From Alitta virens (lineage: Eukaryota; Annelida; Polychaeta; Phyllodocida; Nereididae): a stretch of DNA of 64,000 nt. Location: the NCBI GenBank assembly GCA_932294295.1, contig OW028586.1, forward strand, positions 5,251,201 through 5,315,200, written 5' to 3'. The translations under genes and the position numbers were made by a program. Under the pieces are notes generated by a model, which was not told where the DNA came from, searched no databases, and worked only from the letters and a program-made list of their open reading frames with translations. Below, piece after piece: positions 1 through 13,800 of the stretch. How positions within the stretch are numbered: position 1 is the stretch's first letter; each line of letters begins with the position of its first letter.

Positions 1-580
1 AATTCACAGATGGCGCTGCAGTGATGTGACATGTGCGCCACCACGCTAGCACTGGAACCGCAGTCACTACACCTATGCACTCGTGCGGAGGAAGGGACCA
101 ACTTAGCCACCACGCAAGCATTTAATAGCCCTAAAAATAATTTTTTAAGCTGTTGAATATATTAATCAACACTAATATAGCATCTTTATCTAATTAAGAG
201 AGGTAAATATTGAACTTGATTGAAAAAAAATATATAGTTAAAAAAAACATAGCACTTTCGACGCATTGACTTATGGACGATTTGTACGATGTCAACAAAC
301 CATCACTTTTGAAAGCATAGACTTTGGACTAAAATTGGCGATTTAACAGCTTTTTTTGATCGGTTTTTGACAATTTAGGTTAAAAATGTGCGCTTTTCTA
401 CTGCGGTCCTAATGGAGTTAAAATTATTGACGTACTCCCAAAACTGTAAAAGCGCATGTTAAAACTGTTTTGGCAGGATTTCCCTGCCACAGTCCAGACG
501 TGTGTCTTCTCCGTCCCTGGGAATCCCCCCCCCCTTCCCCGCCCCCGGCTGGCAAAGCATTGTCCCTCCTACAAGCACCC
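1..580. other. intergenic, no gene seen
   Basis: No reading frame with gene-like character. The stretch is AT-rich up to about 460, then becomes GC-rich with a C run near 527-536, just before the target duplication of the foldback element. I see nothing else that I can support. Confidence 0.6.
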
Positions 581-583
581 TAA

Positions 584-3500
584 AGCCCCTGTCACACGGG
601 CCGGTTGTGCCGTAGTGAACCCGTAGTATTACGTAATAGTTGCGGAAATCGCTACCCGGCTCGAAGCCGGCGGCCCCAATACGGCCACCCGTGGATACCC
701 GTGGATACCCGTCAAGCACCCGTGGGACCCTTGGCCAAGCCGCGAAACCCGGCCCCGGTAGCCGGTTGTGCCATGCTTGCATGGCACAACCGTAGAAATC
801 TCACGGGTGTAAAAAAAAAAAAAAAAAAACCGTGGAAGCCGACGGGTGGCCCGTGGAAGCCGGCGGGTGGCCCGTAGAACCCGGCGGGTGGCCCGTAGAA
901 CCCGGCGGGTGGCCCGTAGAACCCGGCGAATTATTCGTCCCTAATTTCACCCCGGCGGCTTGTTGAGGGGTTCTACGGGTAACCCGCCGGCTTTCACGGG
1001 CAACCCGCCGGCTTTCACGTGTAACCCGCCGGCTTTCACGTGTAACCCGCCGGCTTTTTGGTACCAGCGTCAGCGTAGGCAGGGAGGTATATACTTTAAA
1101 AAGCTGCTGCTCCTCTAATATTAGTCCGATTTTCCTCAAATAAAGACTGAATGGCAGTATAGCTCATACTGATTCCATACGTATTTTCGGATTTAAAAAA
1201 ACCCGAATATTAAGCGAGATATTTGTCTGAGAAGGCAGTTGTCTTGCGGCGGCTGCTGCTCCATTTATATTAATCCGATTTACGTCAAATCAGGACGGAA
1301 TTGTAGTATAAATCATACTGATTCCATACGTGTTTTCGGATTGAAAATAGACCAAATATTAAGCGAGATATTCGTCTGAGAAGGTAGCTAGGTTGGCGGA
1401 GGCAAACAGTGGTGCTCTCGCAGACGTCCGCGCCCTGACTCTATCAATGCAGAAGGGCTGAGCCCTTCTTTAAAAGGCTGCTGCTCCCCTAATATTAGTC
1501 CGATTTTCGTCAAATTAAAACTGTATTGTAGCATAGTTCATACTGATTCCATCATGTTTTCGGATTGAAAATAGACCAAATATTAAGCGAGATATTCATC
1601 TGAGAATGCAGTTCTCTGGCGGCCAGGTGCTCTGTGTATGGTCATGACTTGAATGGTGTGGTCAATATTTTTGACCATGATATATATACATTGTTTGGAT
1701 GAGCTTTATTGCAATTCATTTCTACTCATTCTGCCAACTGCCATGACCGTTATGTCAATTGCTAATAGCATTTTGAATGATATAAAGAATGGGTGTAGAG
1801 AATACAGCAAATGCTCAATACATGTGTCAATTGCCTAATTGCCTAAATTGGGGTTCTTTGACCTGTCATTTCATAGTTTGTTCAAAGATGACACAGTAAT
1901 ATGACATTGTCTTGATTGTCATTCACAATTACAAAAAGATGTAATTGCTTTCATTAATTAAAAACAATATATTGTATTGTAATTACCAGGCAATGATTAT
2001 ATTTGTATATTGGTATTTTTTTTATACATGTGAACATTCTTATCTTTTTGTGTATATTTTTGTAAAATTTAAATGTAATATTGATATTGTAATTAGTATT
2101 TGTGATTTGATCTGTGATTTTATTTGCTATTTTTTATGTACTTATATGGACCAAATATTAAGCTAGATATTCTATATTATATAATAAGCATATGAATCTA
2201 TCTGTCTATCTAAACTATCAGTCTATCACATATTCGATTTTCGTCAAATAAAGACTGAATTATTCAGGGAAATGTGTAGAATTTATATAATAGTTAAGGT
2301 GGGGAAAATTAATGGAGTAAACTAGGCACAAACAAGAATATTCTTATTAATAAAGTTAGTAATACCTCATAGAATATAGATATGTAGATAGACAGATAGT
2401 TATAAGATCTTCACCTAATAATATGTTACTATCAATAATTCATTAATTCGTAATCAATAAAAAACGAAAATAAAACAATGTTTGTTTGCTTGTTGCCAAT
2501 AAAATTCCGACTTGATAAAGATGTCCATGGAGCTATAACAACTATCTATAGATAGATATACTCTAGTTTATATAAATTATCAATATTTCGTTGTTGTTTC
2601 TGAAAATAATCCAACTGAAATTAATATTGATATTGCATGTTCCATCCATGATCAAAACAATCTCCCTCTTTAATATGCATATTAAACAGGAATCAGTTGA
2701 AATTCAGAACTTCAATTAATGCTTGTGATCAATGATGAAAAAGCATGACTTACCCCATTCTTTGTATTATTCAAAATGTTAATAGCAATTGACATAACGG
2801 TCAATTCAGAATTTCAATTCATGCTTGTGATCAATGATTTCAATTCATGCTTGTGATCAATGATGAAAAAGCATGACTTACCCCATTCTTTGTATTATTC
2901 AAAATGCTAATAGCAATTGACATAACGGTCAAGGCAGATTGCTATTACATATATAGGTTAATTGACTTTACAAAACCAAAGGAAAAGTCCTTCCCATTGG
3001 CCAGTTGGCAGAATGAGTAGAAATTAATTGCAATAAAGCTCATCCAGACAATGTATATATAATGGTAAAAAATATTGACCACACCATTCAAGTCATGAAC
3101 ATACACAGAGCACCTTGCTGCCTTCTCAGACGAATATCTCGCTTAATATTTGGTCTATTTTCAATCCGAAAACACCTATGGAGTCAATATGAATTATACT
3201 ACAATCCAGTCTTTATTTGACGAAAATCGGACTAATATTAGGGGAGCAGCAGCATTGATACAGTCCCGGCGCGGATGTCTGCGAGAGCACCACTGTTTGC
3301 CTCCGCAAACCTAGCTACCTTCTCAGACGAATAACTCGCTTAATATTTGGTATATGTTCGATCCGAAAACAGGTATGGAATCATTATAAACTATACTACA
3401 ATTTTAGTTCTTATTTAACGAAAATCGGACTAATATTAGGGGAGCAGCAGCCTTTTAAAGTATACTCCTGGAAGCTGCGAGTTACTCCTACTACTCGCCT

Positions 3501-3824
3501 GCTTACTCCTACAACTCGGCGAGTAACACGTAGAACCCGCCGAGTAACCCGTAGAACCCGCCGAGTAACCCGTAGAACCCGCCGAGTAACCCGTAGAACC
3601 CGCCGAGGCACCCGTAGAACCCGCCGAGGCACCCGTAGAACCCGCCGAGGCACCCGTGGAAGCCCGCGGGTATCCCGGCGGGTTACCCGTAGCACCCGGC
3701 GGGTGCTGCCCCGCCCCTTTTTGCTGCCAGAACCGGTCGCCAAACCGGCGGAAAGAGCTGTTACATAACTATTACGTAATACTACGGGTTCACTACGGCA
3801 CAACCGGCCCGTGTGACAGGGGCT
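584..3824. mobile_element. 3.24-kb foldback DNA transposon, non-autonomous
   Basis: The ends are inverted copies: 584-641 and the reverse complement of 3767-3824 match for 58 bp, both beginning AGCCCCTGTCACACGGGCC. TAA directly flanks each end (581-583 and 3825-3827), which fits a 3-bp target duplication as known for PIF/Harbinger elements. The inverted relation continues inward: GC-rich tracts of short 'acccggcggg' or 'acccgccgag' type repeats, then AT-rich units, then 1669-1797 against 2882-3075 reversed. So the arms are about 1.2 kb and the loop about 1.1 kb. No transposase frame is present; the Arg-rich frames within it are translations of the GC-rich subrepeats. Assignment to a superfamily is inference from target length only. 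Confidence 0.8.
1115..1612 (+). repeat. about 120-bp subrepeats in the left arm of the foldback element
   Basis: Three related units start near 1115, 1268 and 1487. Each begins 'ctaatattagtccgattt' and ends near 'gcgagatattcgtctgag'. Two further units lie inverted in the right arm (about 3125-3242 and 3322-3440), and a fragment lies near 2150-2260 in the loop. The copies differ by scattered substitutions, so they duplicated before or during element ageing. Confidence 0.75.
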
Positions 3825-4261
3825 TAACAATCCTGTCCTCGATTACTGCCCCAAACAGGGTTAGGTTAGGAGCCTAGAGAGGGATTCATTGTACATATCA
3901 TTGTCATATCATCCCCAGTGAAGAACTCTTGCAGGAGTTGTCCCCGCACCACCAGTGGCAGTCTGGGGTAGACAAACACCCGGACAAGCCACAAATGATA
4001 AAAAAAAAAGGCCATCTTCACGTTTGCTATTTCACCAAGCGAACTAGTGATCAAAAGTTATAGGAATGATTATTTATTTATGTTTTTTTCAGACAGAGGC
4101 TCAGAAACTCTAACGCTTTACAATTTTTAGGTAAAGTTTATATTGATGTATATTGCCAATTGTGATATTATAATTGTGCACCAAGTTTGAATATCCTTAA
4201 CCATTCTAGCCTCTACATAGCCCAACAGGTGCTGATGAGGCGTTAAACACAAACAAACACA

Positions 4262-4432
4262 CTGATAAATAAATAGATAGACAGACAGATAGTTAGATAG
4301 ATAGATAGATAGACAGATAGACATACAGACAGATAGACAGATAGATAGATAGACAGATATAAATGCTATAGATAAACAGCTAGATAGATAGATAGATAGA
4401 CAGCTAGACAGACAGACAGACAGACTCATGGA
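4262..4432. repeat. GATA/GACA microsatellite
   Basis: Interspersed (GATA)n, (GACA)n and (CAGA)n tetranucleotides run from about 4262 to 4432. The Leu/Ser/Tyr/Cys-rich frame on the minus strand here is only a translation of the repeat. Confidence 0.9.
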
Positions 4433-4740
4433 GACATACTTGTGCAAAAAAAGACTTGTGAGTTGAATTATACAGGTCTGAGTTGAACCAGGAGTACAAA
4501 CTCACTTACGAGTTTATGATTATTTCAACTCTCAGTTGTGGATACATATCCATCTGTAGTATGAGGTTCTTCTCAATTTCTGGGATGGGGCGGCTATAAC
4601 TTTCTGAGTTGGCTCACTGCTTGTTAGGTGAACATGTCTTTGTTGATCCCCAGTCATGTTTCACACAACACTGATTTGTTGAGGAATTTCTATTCATAGG
4701 GGGTACATCTTTGAAGATTTATATAAAAGCCCAGTGACTT

Positions 4741-7310
4741 CCACTCAAAGAATACAGCACAGCAAAAAATTAAAATTCAACTCTTATGACATCGACATCT
4801 TCACCTCATAATTTGTCTTTTGAGTATCTACCAAAGCCCAGTGACTTCAACTCACAGATTACAGCACAATCAACTCACTGGTTCTTGATAAAGATTCAAC
4901 TCTCATGACATGGACATGTTCACCTCATACTTTGTCTTTGGAGGTTTATGCCATAGCCCAGGGAATTCAACTCACAGATTACAGCACAATCAACTCACTG
5001 GTTCTTGATAAAGATTCAACTCACATGACATGGACATGTTCACCTCATACTTTGTCTTTGGAGGTTTATGCCATAGCCCAGGAAATTCAACTCACAGATT
5101 ACAGCACAATCAACTCACTGGTTCTTGATAAAGATTCAACTCGCATGGCATGGACATGTTCACCTCATAATTTATCTTTGGAAATATATATCAAAGCTCA
5201 GTGAATTCAACTCACAGATTTCAGCACAATCAACTCACTGGTTCTTGATAAAGATTCAACTCGCATGGCATGGACATGTTCACCTCATAATTTATCTTTG
5301 GAAATATATATCAAAGCTCAGTGAATTCAACTCACAGATTTCAGCACAATCAACTCACTGGTTCTTGATAAAGATTCAACTCGCATGGCATGGACATGTT
5401 CACCTCATAATTTTTCTTTTGAGATATATATCAAAGCTCAGTGAATTCAACTCACAGATTTCAACACAATCAGCTCACTGGTTCTTGATAAAGATTCAAC
5501 TCTCATGACATGGACATGCTCACCTTATAATTTATCTTTGGAGATATATATCAAAGCTCAGTGAATTCAACTCACAGATTTCAGCACAATCAACTCACTG
5601 GTTCTTGATAAAGATTCAACTCTCATGACATGGACATGCTCACCTTATAATTTATCTTTGGAGATATATATCAAAGCTCAGTGAATTCAACTCACAGATT
5701 TCAGCACAATCAGCTCACTGGTTCTTGATAAAGATTCAACTCTCATGACATGGACATGTTCACCTCATACTTTGTCTTTTGAGGTTTATGCCATAGCCCA
5801 GGGAATTCAACTCACAGATTACAGCACAATCAACTCACTGGTTCTTGATAAAGATTCAACTCGCATGGCATGGACATGTTCACCTCATAATTTTCTTTTG
5901 AGATATATATCAAAGCTCAGTGAATTCAACTCACAGATTTCAACACAATCAACTCACTGGTTCTTGATAAAGATTCAACTCTCATGACATGGACATGCTC
6001 ACCTTATAATTTATCTTTGGAGATATATATCAAAGCTCAGTGAATTCAACTCACAGATTTCAGCACAATCAACTCACTGGTTCTTGATAAAGATTCAACT
6101 CTCATGACATGGACATGTTCACCTAATACTTTGTCTTTTGAGGTTTATGCCATAGCCCAGGGAATTCAACTCACAGATTACAGCACAATCAGCTCACTGG
6201 TTCTTGATAAAGATTCAACTCTCATGACATGGACATGTTCACCTCATACTTTGTCTTTTGAGGTTTATGCCATAGCCCAGGGAATTCAACTCACAGATTA
6301 CAGCACAATCAACTCACTGGTTCTTGATAAAGATTCAACTCGCATGGCATGGACATGTTCACCTCATAATTTTTCTTTTGAGATATATATCAAAGCTCAG
6401 TGAATTCAACTCACAGATTTCAACACAATCAACTCACTGGTTCTTGATAAAGATTCAACTCTCATGACATGGACATGCTCACCTTATAATTTATCTTTGG
6501 AGATATATATCAAAGCTCAGTGAATTCAACTCACAGATTTCAGCACAATCAGCTCACTGGTTCTTGATAAAGATTCAACTCTCATGACATGGACATGCTC
6601 ACCTTATAATTTATCTTTGGAGATATATATCAAAGCTCAGTGAATTCAACTCACAGATTTCAGCACAATCAGCTCACTGGTTCTTGATAAAGATTCAACT
6701 CTCATGACATGGACATGCTCACCTTATAATTTATCTTTGGAGATATATATCAAAGCTCAGTGAATTCAACTCACAGATTTCAGCACAATCAACTCACTGG
6801 TTCTTGATAAAGATTCAACTCGCATGGCATGGACATGTTCACCTCATAATTTTTCTTTTGAGATATATATCAAAGCTCAGTGAATTCAACTCACAGATTT
6901 CAACACAATCAGCTCACTGGTTCTTGATAAAGATTTAACTCTCATGACACGGACATGTTCACCTCATAATTTTGTCTTTGGAGGTTTATGCCATAGCCCA
7001 GGGAATTCAACTCACAGATTACAGCACAATCAACTCACTGGTTCTTGATAAAGATTCAACTCTCATGACATGGACATGCTCACCTTATAATTTATCTTTG
7101 GAGATATATATCAAAGCTCAGTGAATTCAACTCACAGATTTCAGCACAATCAGCTCACTGGTTCTTGATAAAGATTCAACTCTCATGACATGGACATGTT
7201 CACCTCATAAGTTTGTCTTTGGAGGTTTATGCCATAGCCCAGTGAATTCAACTCACAGATTACAGCACAATCAGCTCACTGGTTCTTGATAAAGATTCAA
7301 CTCTCATGAC
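4741..7310 (+). repeat. 120-bp satellite array, plus orientation (about 21 copies)
   Basis: The landmark 'ggttcttgataaagatt' recurs every 120 bp from about 4879 to 7270, giving 21 units; a few units carry 1-bp indels. Each unit holds three CAACTC words. Units come in two subtypes, one with 'gaggtttatgccatagccca' and one with 'gatatatatcaaagctcag', interspersed along the array. Because 120 is divisible by 3, a 40-residue repeating frame stays open in part of the array, but stops in the second subtype break it, so I treat it as non-coding satellite DNA. Degenerate related sequence begins near 4450. Confidence 0.9.
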
Positions 7311-7319
7311 ACGATCTCA

Positions 7320-8142
7320 GACTGTACAATACTGTAATAAAGATTCAACTCTCATTAACATAGACATATTCTTCCAATAATAATTTCACTGGATCTTTTT
7401 GTCATAGCCCAGTGAATTCAACTCAATTATGGAGCTGTCACATTACAGTCCATCAATAAAAATATACCACAAGTTAGAATTATGTACCATTGCAATATAA
7501 CTGGATGTATCCAAAACAGGACAGGGCTGAGGCCGGCAAATAATCCCTGAAATTTTTCAATCGATAATTATAGGTTAGGAGGATTGGACTTACCTGACTC
7601 TCTGTGGGTTGATGTTAAATGTCAGTGTTGCATATTTTTCAATTAATGTCTTATGTAATGAAGAACTTGAGGATAAATATGTGCTGTAAAAAGTTATTTT
7701 GTTCACATTTCCAGCAATCAGCTGTTGGGAGCAGTTTGTAACTTATGTTCAAGCAATCTGATTGGTCCATGAACATAAAGGTGACGAACAGTTCATTATG
7801 CATCATACATCCAGGGTTTTTGTTTTGGTGTGAAGAACTGCCTCATCATGCTTTTGATCGCAGGAATGTTATAGTGGTGGTCCCTTGGAGGTAAAGTTTC
7901 TTTAAATAAATTGTCAGCATCATGCAGGGGCGTATTTTCTATCTTGAAGTAAGTGCAATCCAGAGATCAAGTCAGGTAACTTGTCATGCAGTAACATATG
8001 TACATACCTGAGTGTCCAGATCCTGAATGGCATGGTGCCCCAACTGACAACTACTGGAGCTTATGACAGCTCATAATCACACTCTTGACATATTCTTTGT
8101 AGTTTAGGCTAGGTGTCCTGAGATTGCCATTTTTTATCAGAG
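7320..8142. other. intergenic, no gene seen
   Basis: The satellite decays by about 7440. The remainder is unique-looking, AT-rich sequence with no supported frame. Confidence 0.5.
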
Positions 8143-8441
8143 TATGTGATTTCGCAACATTGCTCCATAGGCGATGAAAGTGGGTCAATTACTGCACCAG
8201 TTGAATTTACATAGCAGCGAACAAAATAGTTCTTTAAATATCACCGAATCTGGTGTTTTTTAGGACTGTAGCATGGATTGTTGTGGTTTTGGACTCTAAT
8301 GGTTGACAGAAACTGATACACGCTGTTGAATTTTTTGCTCCCCCACTCTGCAACTTGCTTGGTCCGAAGTCTGGCAGACCCTCAGGGCATTCGCCCTTCA
8401 TCAAATGCCACCTAGCAGGAGTGGGTCTATGTAGGAGACTG
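8143..8441 (+). repeat. 299-bp dispersed repeat, copy 1
   Basis: This segment matches 24505-24802 in the same orientation over its whole length, with only scattered substitutions. It starts at TATGTGAT and ends at GAGACTG. It contains 'agggcattcgcccttca' and 'gctcccccactctg'. No inverted ends or poly-A tail are obvious. It lies about 0.8 kb after the first satellite array; copy 2 lies about 1.4 kb after the second array. Confidence 0.85.
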
Positions 8442-10330
8442 ATTTTATATCTTTGAATGGCCTGCTTACGCCTTTCAAATGATGTTCCTCATCTGGGTCC
8501 TTAATAAAGCAGACATATACATATTGCTATAATCATGTAAATAATTGCATGGTTCACACAAAATACATAATTTGTTTTAATTTTCTCATTAGTGAGACTT
8601 ATAAAATATACAAACAACTGTAGGCCAACTTTCAAAGTTGATGTTGATGTCAAGAATGATTCACAGTATGAGTTAAACATTTTTAATATTGCACGTCTAG
8701 AAAGTGCTGTAGTCCTGTGTGAATCAGGATCTAAAACCTTTCATGTTGACGTGAAAATTATGAGTATCAAAATAACTGCTTGACTGCCATTTATAGTTGT
8801 CCAAACTTCAAACTGTTTGCACTGGAAGCTCAACTCACAGTTAAGCATGGACGACTGATGAGATGAAATGTGTTTAACTGGGTCAATTCAAGCAAGTAGG
8901 GCTCTAACTTAGTATATGATGTGAATCTCTATTTTTTAATGAAATAAATATTACAACAAACATCACTCACCATATCACAGTTAAGCCCTCAAACATTGAA
9001 ATTCCAAAAAAATCCTTCATGTGGATTTCATTTCGTGCATAAACTGAAATGCATTGTGGGTAAATTACCTTATGAGTTGATTGCTGAATTTGTAACACGA
9101 GGCTCCATGGGGCGGGGGGAGGGGCTGACTTGCCCCTATGACCACGTACTAAATCTCTCACCAGAAGTCCTTAATTTGCAGACTTTTCAAAGGGGAAGAC
9201 CCCTTGTGTTCCTTGTGGGCCAACTTACAGGGGCCGGCCCTAAGTTCCTCAGTTGAAGACCTTGTGTCCACTGGCTATGTACTTATAATTTGTGAGGTGT
9301 TAATGACTTATGTATTGTGAGTTGCTTTGCTCTTGTAGAGTCTGCTGTGCCCACTTCTGATGCGAGTTAATTCAGCTGATAAACTGAACTGACCAAGGCT
9401 AGTGAGTTGGTGTATGGCCTAATGGCTGAAATCATGCTGATGGTCTATTTTGCCTAGTTTCTTTACTTCCACCCCAATGAGAATGTGGAGGACCAAGCTT
9501 GAACAAATTCTAACTTTTCTGGTGACTTACAAAAAGTTGCACCATTATTGATAAGGTTTCTTTCTGTTGCATGATAGAGATCTTGTTCAGAATCAGAATT
9601 GTTCTTTATTTGCAAAAAACAAAGAGAAAAACAATTGCGCTGGATATCACCAAAAGAGCCTCGGGCCCCGCTGCCTCGTGGCAACCATGGAAGTGTTCCA
9701 TTCTACTGTTTACTGTTTACTTGGAGCAAAACTTGCTCATCCAAAAAAAAAATTAATAAAAGAAATTGCCATTAATCCATATTTCTAGCAGGCCAAAATC
9801 TCAGGGCTGGATTACTATGCAGTATCCCACATAGAATATAAGTGATCCATCGATAAATGCTGTGCAGGCAGTTCAAAATGCAGAAATAGACTGGCCTCTT
9901 CCACTGTTATTCAAATGAAACCACATAATGTTGTAAGCAAATTTATTAAGAATACTAACATTACACAATGTTGAGTTTTGGAGGCTATCTAAACGTTTCT
10001 GGCATTGGCTATGGAGAACAGTAAATACACCCATTGCATTATGTTGACATATCAAAAAGCTGCAACTGATTTTTCTTTATCATTCCATTGTCACTAATGC
10101 TCTTCTTTCACAGGGCATTTGAAAAAGTTTTGAATTACAAAATTACAGCATTATGTCTCATACATACAAAGGTCATTCCTAATAGCTGAACCACTGAATA
10201 GCATCACAAACACTAACTAGAACAATCCAGACAAACTCTGAAAATCACAAACTTGGAAAAGAGAAGCAGAGTGCGGAAAGCAATGGTACGATTAGTGTCT
10301 TGCTCTCTTTTAGTATGTACATTGTACCGG
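8442..10330. other. intergenic, no supported gene
   Basis: Several short frames exist on both strands but none has splice signals or a recognisable protein. The segment lies downstream of the recombinase-like gene and may include its 3' flank. Confidence 0.4.
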
Positions 10331-10775
10331 CAACACTACATTTCATGTTGTAATACATGTATCATCTCTCATTGATGTCACTAAACAGAATAATCCAGTA
10401 TAGATTTGAAATCAATCATTCAAAAAGGTGTATATAGGTTATGGTAAAACATGCAAAAAAGAGTAAATTTTCCAGATAAATCAACAATTGTTGTTGAAAT
10501 ACATGTATCATCCATCATTGACATTATTAAACTGAATAATCCAGTACATATTTGAAAACAAACACCAAAAGCTGTATAAAGGCAACTTTTGAACATGGCA
10601 AAAAAGGAAAAAAATATATTCTCAAGACAAAACACCAATTGTTGTTAAACTGCATGAATCATCCATCAATATATATTTGAAAACGGTGTATAAAGGTTTA
10701 AAGGTAACTTTTAAACATGCCAAAAATTGACAAAACTCTATTCTCAAGGCAAAGCACCAATTTCCTTAATCAATC
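10331..10775. repeat. three degenerate tandem copies in the 3' flank of the recombinase gene
   Basis: A unit of roughly 150-180 bp recurs about three times. Recognisable pieces are 'atgtatcatc..tcattgac', 'aataatccagta', 'tttgaaa' and 'caaaa..ac..caattgttgtt'. The copies are diverged and of unequal length. They lie just downstream of the stop codon of the minus-strand gene and are probably in its 3' UTR. Confidence 0.55.
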
Positions 10776-10829
10776 TATCACCAATCTTTCTAAAATGCTA
10801 CACGTTGACTTAATCAGAAACAAAAAAAG

Positions 10830-13800
10830 TCACTTCTTGTTAAGCATGCGAAAGACTTTGTTCTTCAATGCTGATACTGATCTTGTGTGTATTGCGCCTC
10901 CTTTAGCCTTGCTTTCATTTAAGGCTGCTTTGACCTTAGTTGCAGATGGTTTTTCTTTTTTTCGAAACTGTTTCTTGAATAGTTCTTTAATCTCTTCTTC
11001 TTCCTGTTGGGACCATTTCATACGGTTTTCGGGAGGTACACGTTTCTTCTTACTTTTTGCTTCTTCAAGCTCCTCCTCGACAAAGAAATCTTCAGCAAGG
11101 TGCAATACTTCATGGATAACTTCATCAGGACATTTGTCGGTTTTGGCCAGATTAAAAAAAGCTTCCCTGGCAGAATCTGTGCTAGCCGAAGAACCGGGTT
11201 CTTCTTCGGTTGGCTTTTCAGCTATAATATCTGCAATCAAAGCAACAGTTCTTACTTTCTTAAAACATTTACAGGATATACAATATTATGCATATGCAAA
11301 AATTCCAAATACAATTGTGTTCACCAATGTAAATGGGTGAAGCCTGACAGGCAATCACATCAATTCTCTTTAAGCATCAAATGCATGACAATAAATCAGT
11401 TTCCACATGGATTTTAAAATTGCATCTTATAAATACAGCTAAATTAATGTTATGTTTCAGCAAATTCAAGACATACGCACCCTAATATGAAAGTTATGCC
11501 TCAGTAGATACAAGGTAAACAGAAGACTAAATTCATTACATTATGTTCTAGTGAACAAATATTGCAACAGGACTTTTCTTACCTTTGAACTGAATGCTGT
11601 CCAGGGTCTTGTTGGCATATTTTTCCCCCAGTCCCAGGTCCTGGATCAAGAGAAGTTTCGCTATTTTTGATCGCTCGATTTCACTGCTGGTAGCCCGATA
11701 ATGGTGCTTGTGAATGTCCATAGAATGACCGAGGTGATTTATCACCCATTCGAGTTCATTACCCTGTAGGTCGAGTACCTGGAATGATTAAACATGGACT
11801 TAAAATATTTGAAATCCAAACCATGGACCAATCAATACAACTTCACCCTGTAAGGCTTTCCTGGTATTGTCATGGGTCTTGCTCAAACTATTTACATGCA
11901 TGATGATAAGATACTGATTTCGGATGCAGGTATACAAACTTACTTGCGTATACGTCGCCATGTACTTCCTCAAAGAAGTACTTGAAATCTTCTGTGGTGC
12001 AACTAGCCCGGCAGCCTCACAAATCTTCTTTGTAGCTTCATAGCACGATACCACCATGTGACGTTCTGCAATGACGCACAAATCAAGGAATATATTCATC
12101 TCATCTGTATAAGACTTGGCTGTGTGACCATAGTGTAGTGAATAAAACTATTACAAATACTCACCTTTTCCAGCTTTAGCAAACAGGTAAGGGTGTCCTA
12201 CATCAATGCCTGCTGCAGTTCGTACTGTGTCATCACTTATGAAGTTTAAAACTGGAATAGCCTCTTCAGGTACGATCACAGGTACTCCACGACCAGTCTG
12301 TGAAATAGGAAACAAGTATCGTTAATACAAAACAGTGTCAGCTCTAGCTTCTTTTGATAAACAAATTACAGAACAGGCATACGTGCTAGGTATCTATTTA
12401 ATAGTTGACTTAATCACAAGTGACTGAATAATTCCAATCAAATAAAAAAAGAGCGATATTTGGAACTAAGTCTGGCAAACAAGAAAGCACACCTTGCCAC
12501 GAATTTCCATAACTTCCTGTGTATCTATCAAGTGACGTTCAAGTGCAGTGCACTCCCCAAGCAGATTGACACTCCCCTCTCCTTTTCTCTTACGTGCCAG
12601 ATAATGCTTCTTTCTGAAATGTGAAAATAAAACTCCCTATACATCTTAAAAGCCATCACCGAAGTGTAAATGTCTTACCAAATGTCCATTATCATTTGTG
12701 CTTGAACAATATACAATGTACTGCTCTTGCTGGAATATTTTAAAATTCACATACAAACGTACTAATCTTTGTTATCAAATTGTGCTTCAGTAAATTGCAT
12801 CTATGCTAAATGTAGTGAAATAATCATTTACAAATCAATATATATGAACATTCCAACAAAATAATTTCACACTAAACAATACTACAAGAGGAGGACTGCT
12901 ACTCACTCTGCTGCCTCCAGTTCTCCACTTCGTCTTCTATTGTACACCATTAATTTTACTTGTACTAGCTCGACAGCAGAAATATAGTCATTGTAGTTTT
13001 GTCCATTTTGACTCAGGTCAAGCCTTTTCATTTCGTCTTTGAGGTAGATGTTCAGCTTCTTCAGATCTCCCTCTTCAGGAAGTGAGGTCCTCTTGTTAAA
13101 TTGTCTTTCATTTAGCAACACCTTTGCCAGCTTGGTGACCTTAGTCCCCCAAAATATAGCCATCAGCTTTAGCAAATCTTCAGCTTCCTCCTTTTGCTTC
13201 TTTTTCCCCTTTTCAATGCAAATGCCAATTTTGATACTGATTAGCCTCTTCAGGTCGAAGCCTAGCTTGAGTGCATTGCTTGGAGATTTCAGCTCCGTTA
13301 TGTCATCCATGTATGGCATGCAGGTCAAAAGTGTTGCTTCTACCAGAGCTTCGAAATGTTGGGGCTCCAAGTATTCCCATAAGTCAGTTTTGGATATAGG
13401 TTTAAGTTTCCTTAGATTTTGCAAAAGCCGTGCACACAGACGCATGATTTGACTTGTATATTTGCCACGTTTAAGGCGGTTGCCTATGTTCTTCTCCAAC
13501 CATTGGTTCCCAAGGCGTATTATTAAGTGATCATTCCTGGCTATCACTCCTGTTTCGTCTAAATTCATGTATGGGAAAACTTCTTTCTTCATCAATTGAC
13601 TCGCACTTGCTGTAATTGTGTGAGCCAATATGGCTGATTGAGTCACAATGGCAGCCGTTGACATCAAGTCTTTCGGTTTTTTTTTACAATTATTTTGATG
13701 TTTCCACAAAAGCCTGAGGGACATCCACCCAAAACATCTGGGGCATGGCCCATATTTATGCACATCAAATGAATCTTTGGTCGGTCTCCTCTCTAGAAGA

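Noticed and set aside
3411..3830. Arg/Val-rich frame (TRRVLRV repeats)
   Set aside because: Reads through the GC-rich subrepeats in the right arm of the foldback element; it has no independent support.
4127..4447. Minus-strand frame rich in Leu, Ser, Tyr and Cys
   Set aside because: Translation of the GATA/GACA microsatellite.
4905..6403. Several 80-127 residue frames with the same peptide
   Set aside because: Also translations of the satellite; each ends where a unit of the second subtype begins.
10717..11340. 207-residue plus-strand frame
   Set aside because: Antisense of the last exon of the recombinase gene, crossing its intron boundary.
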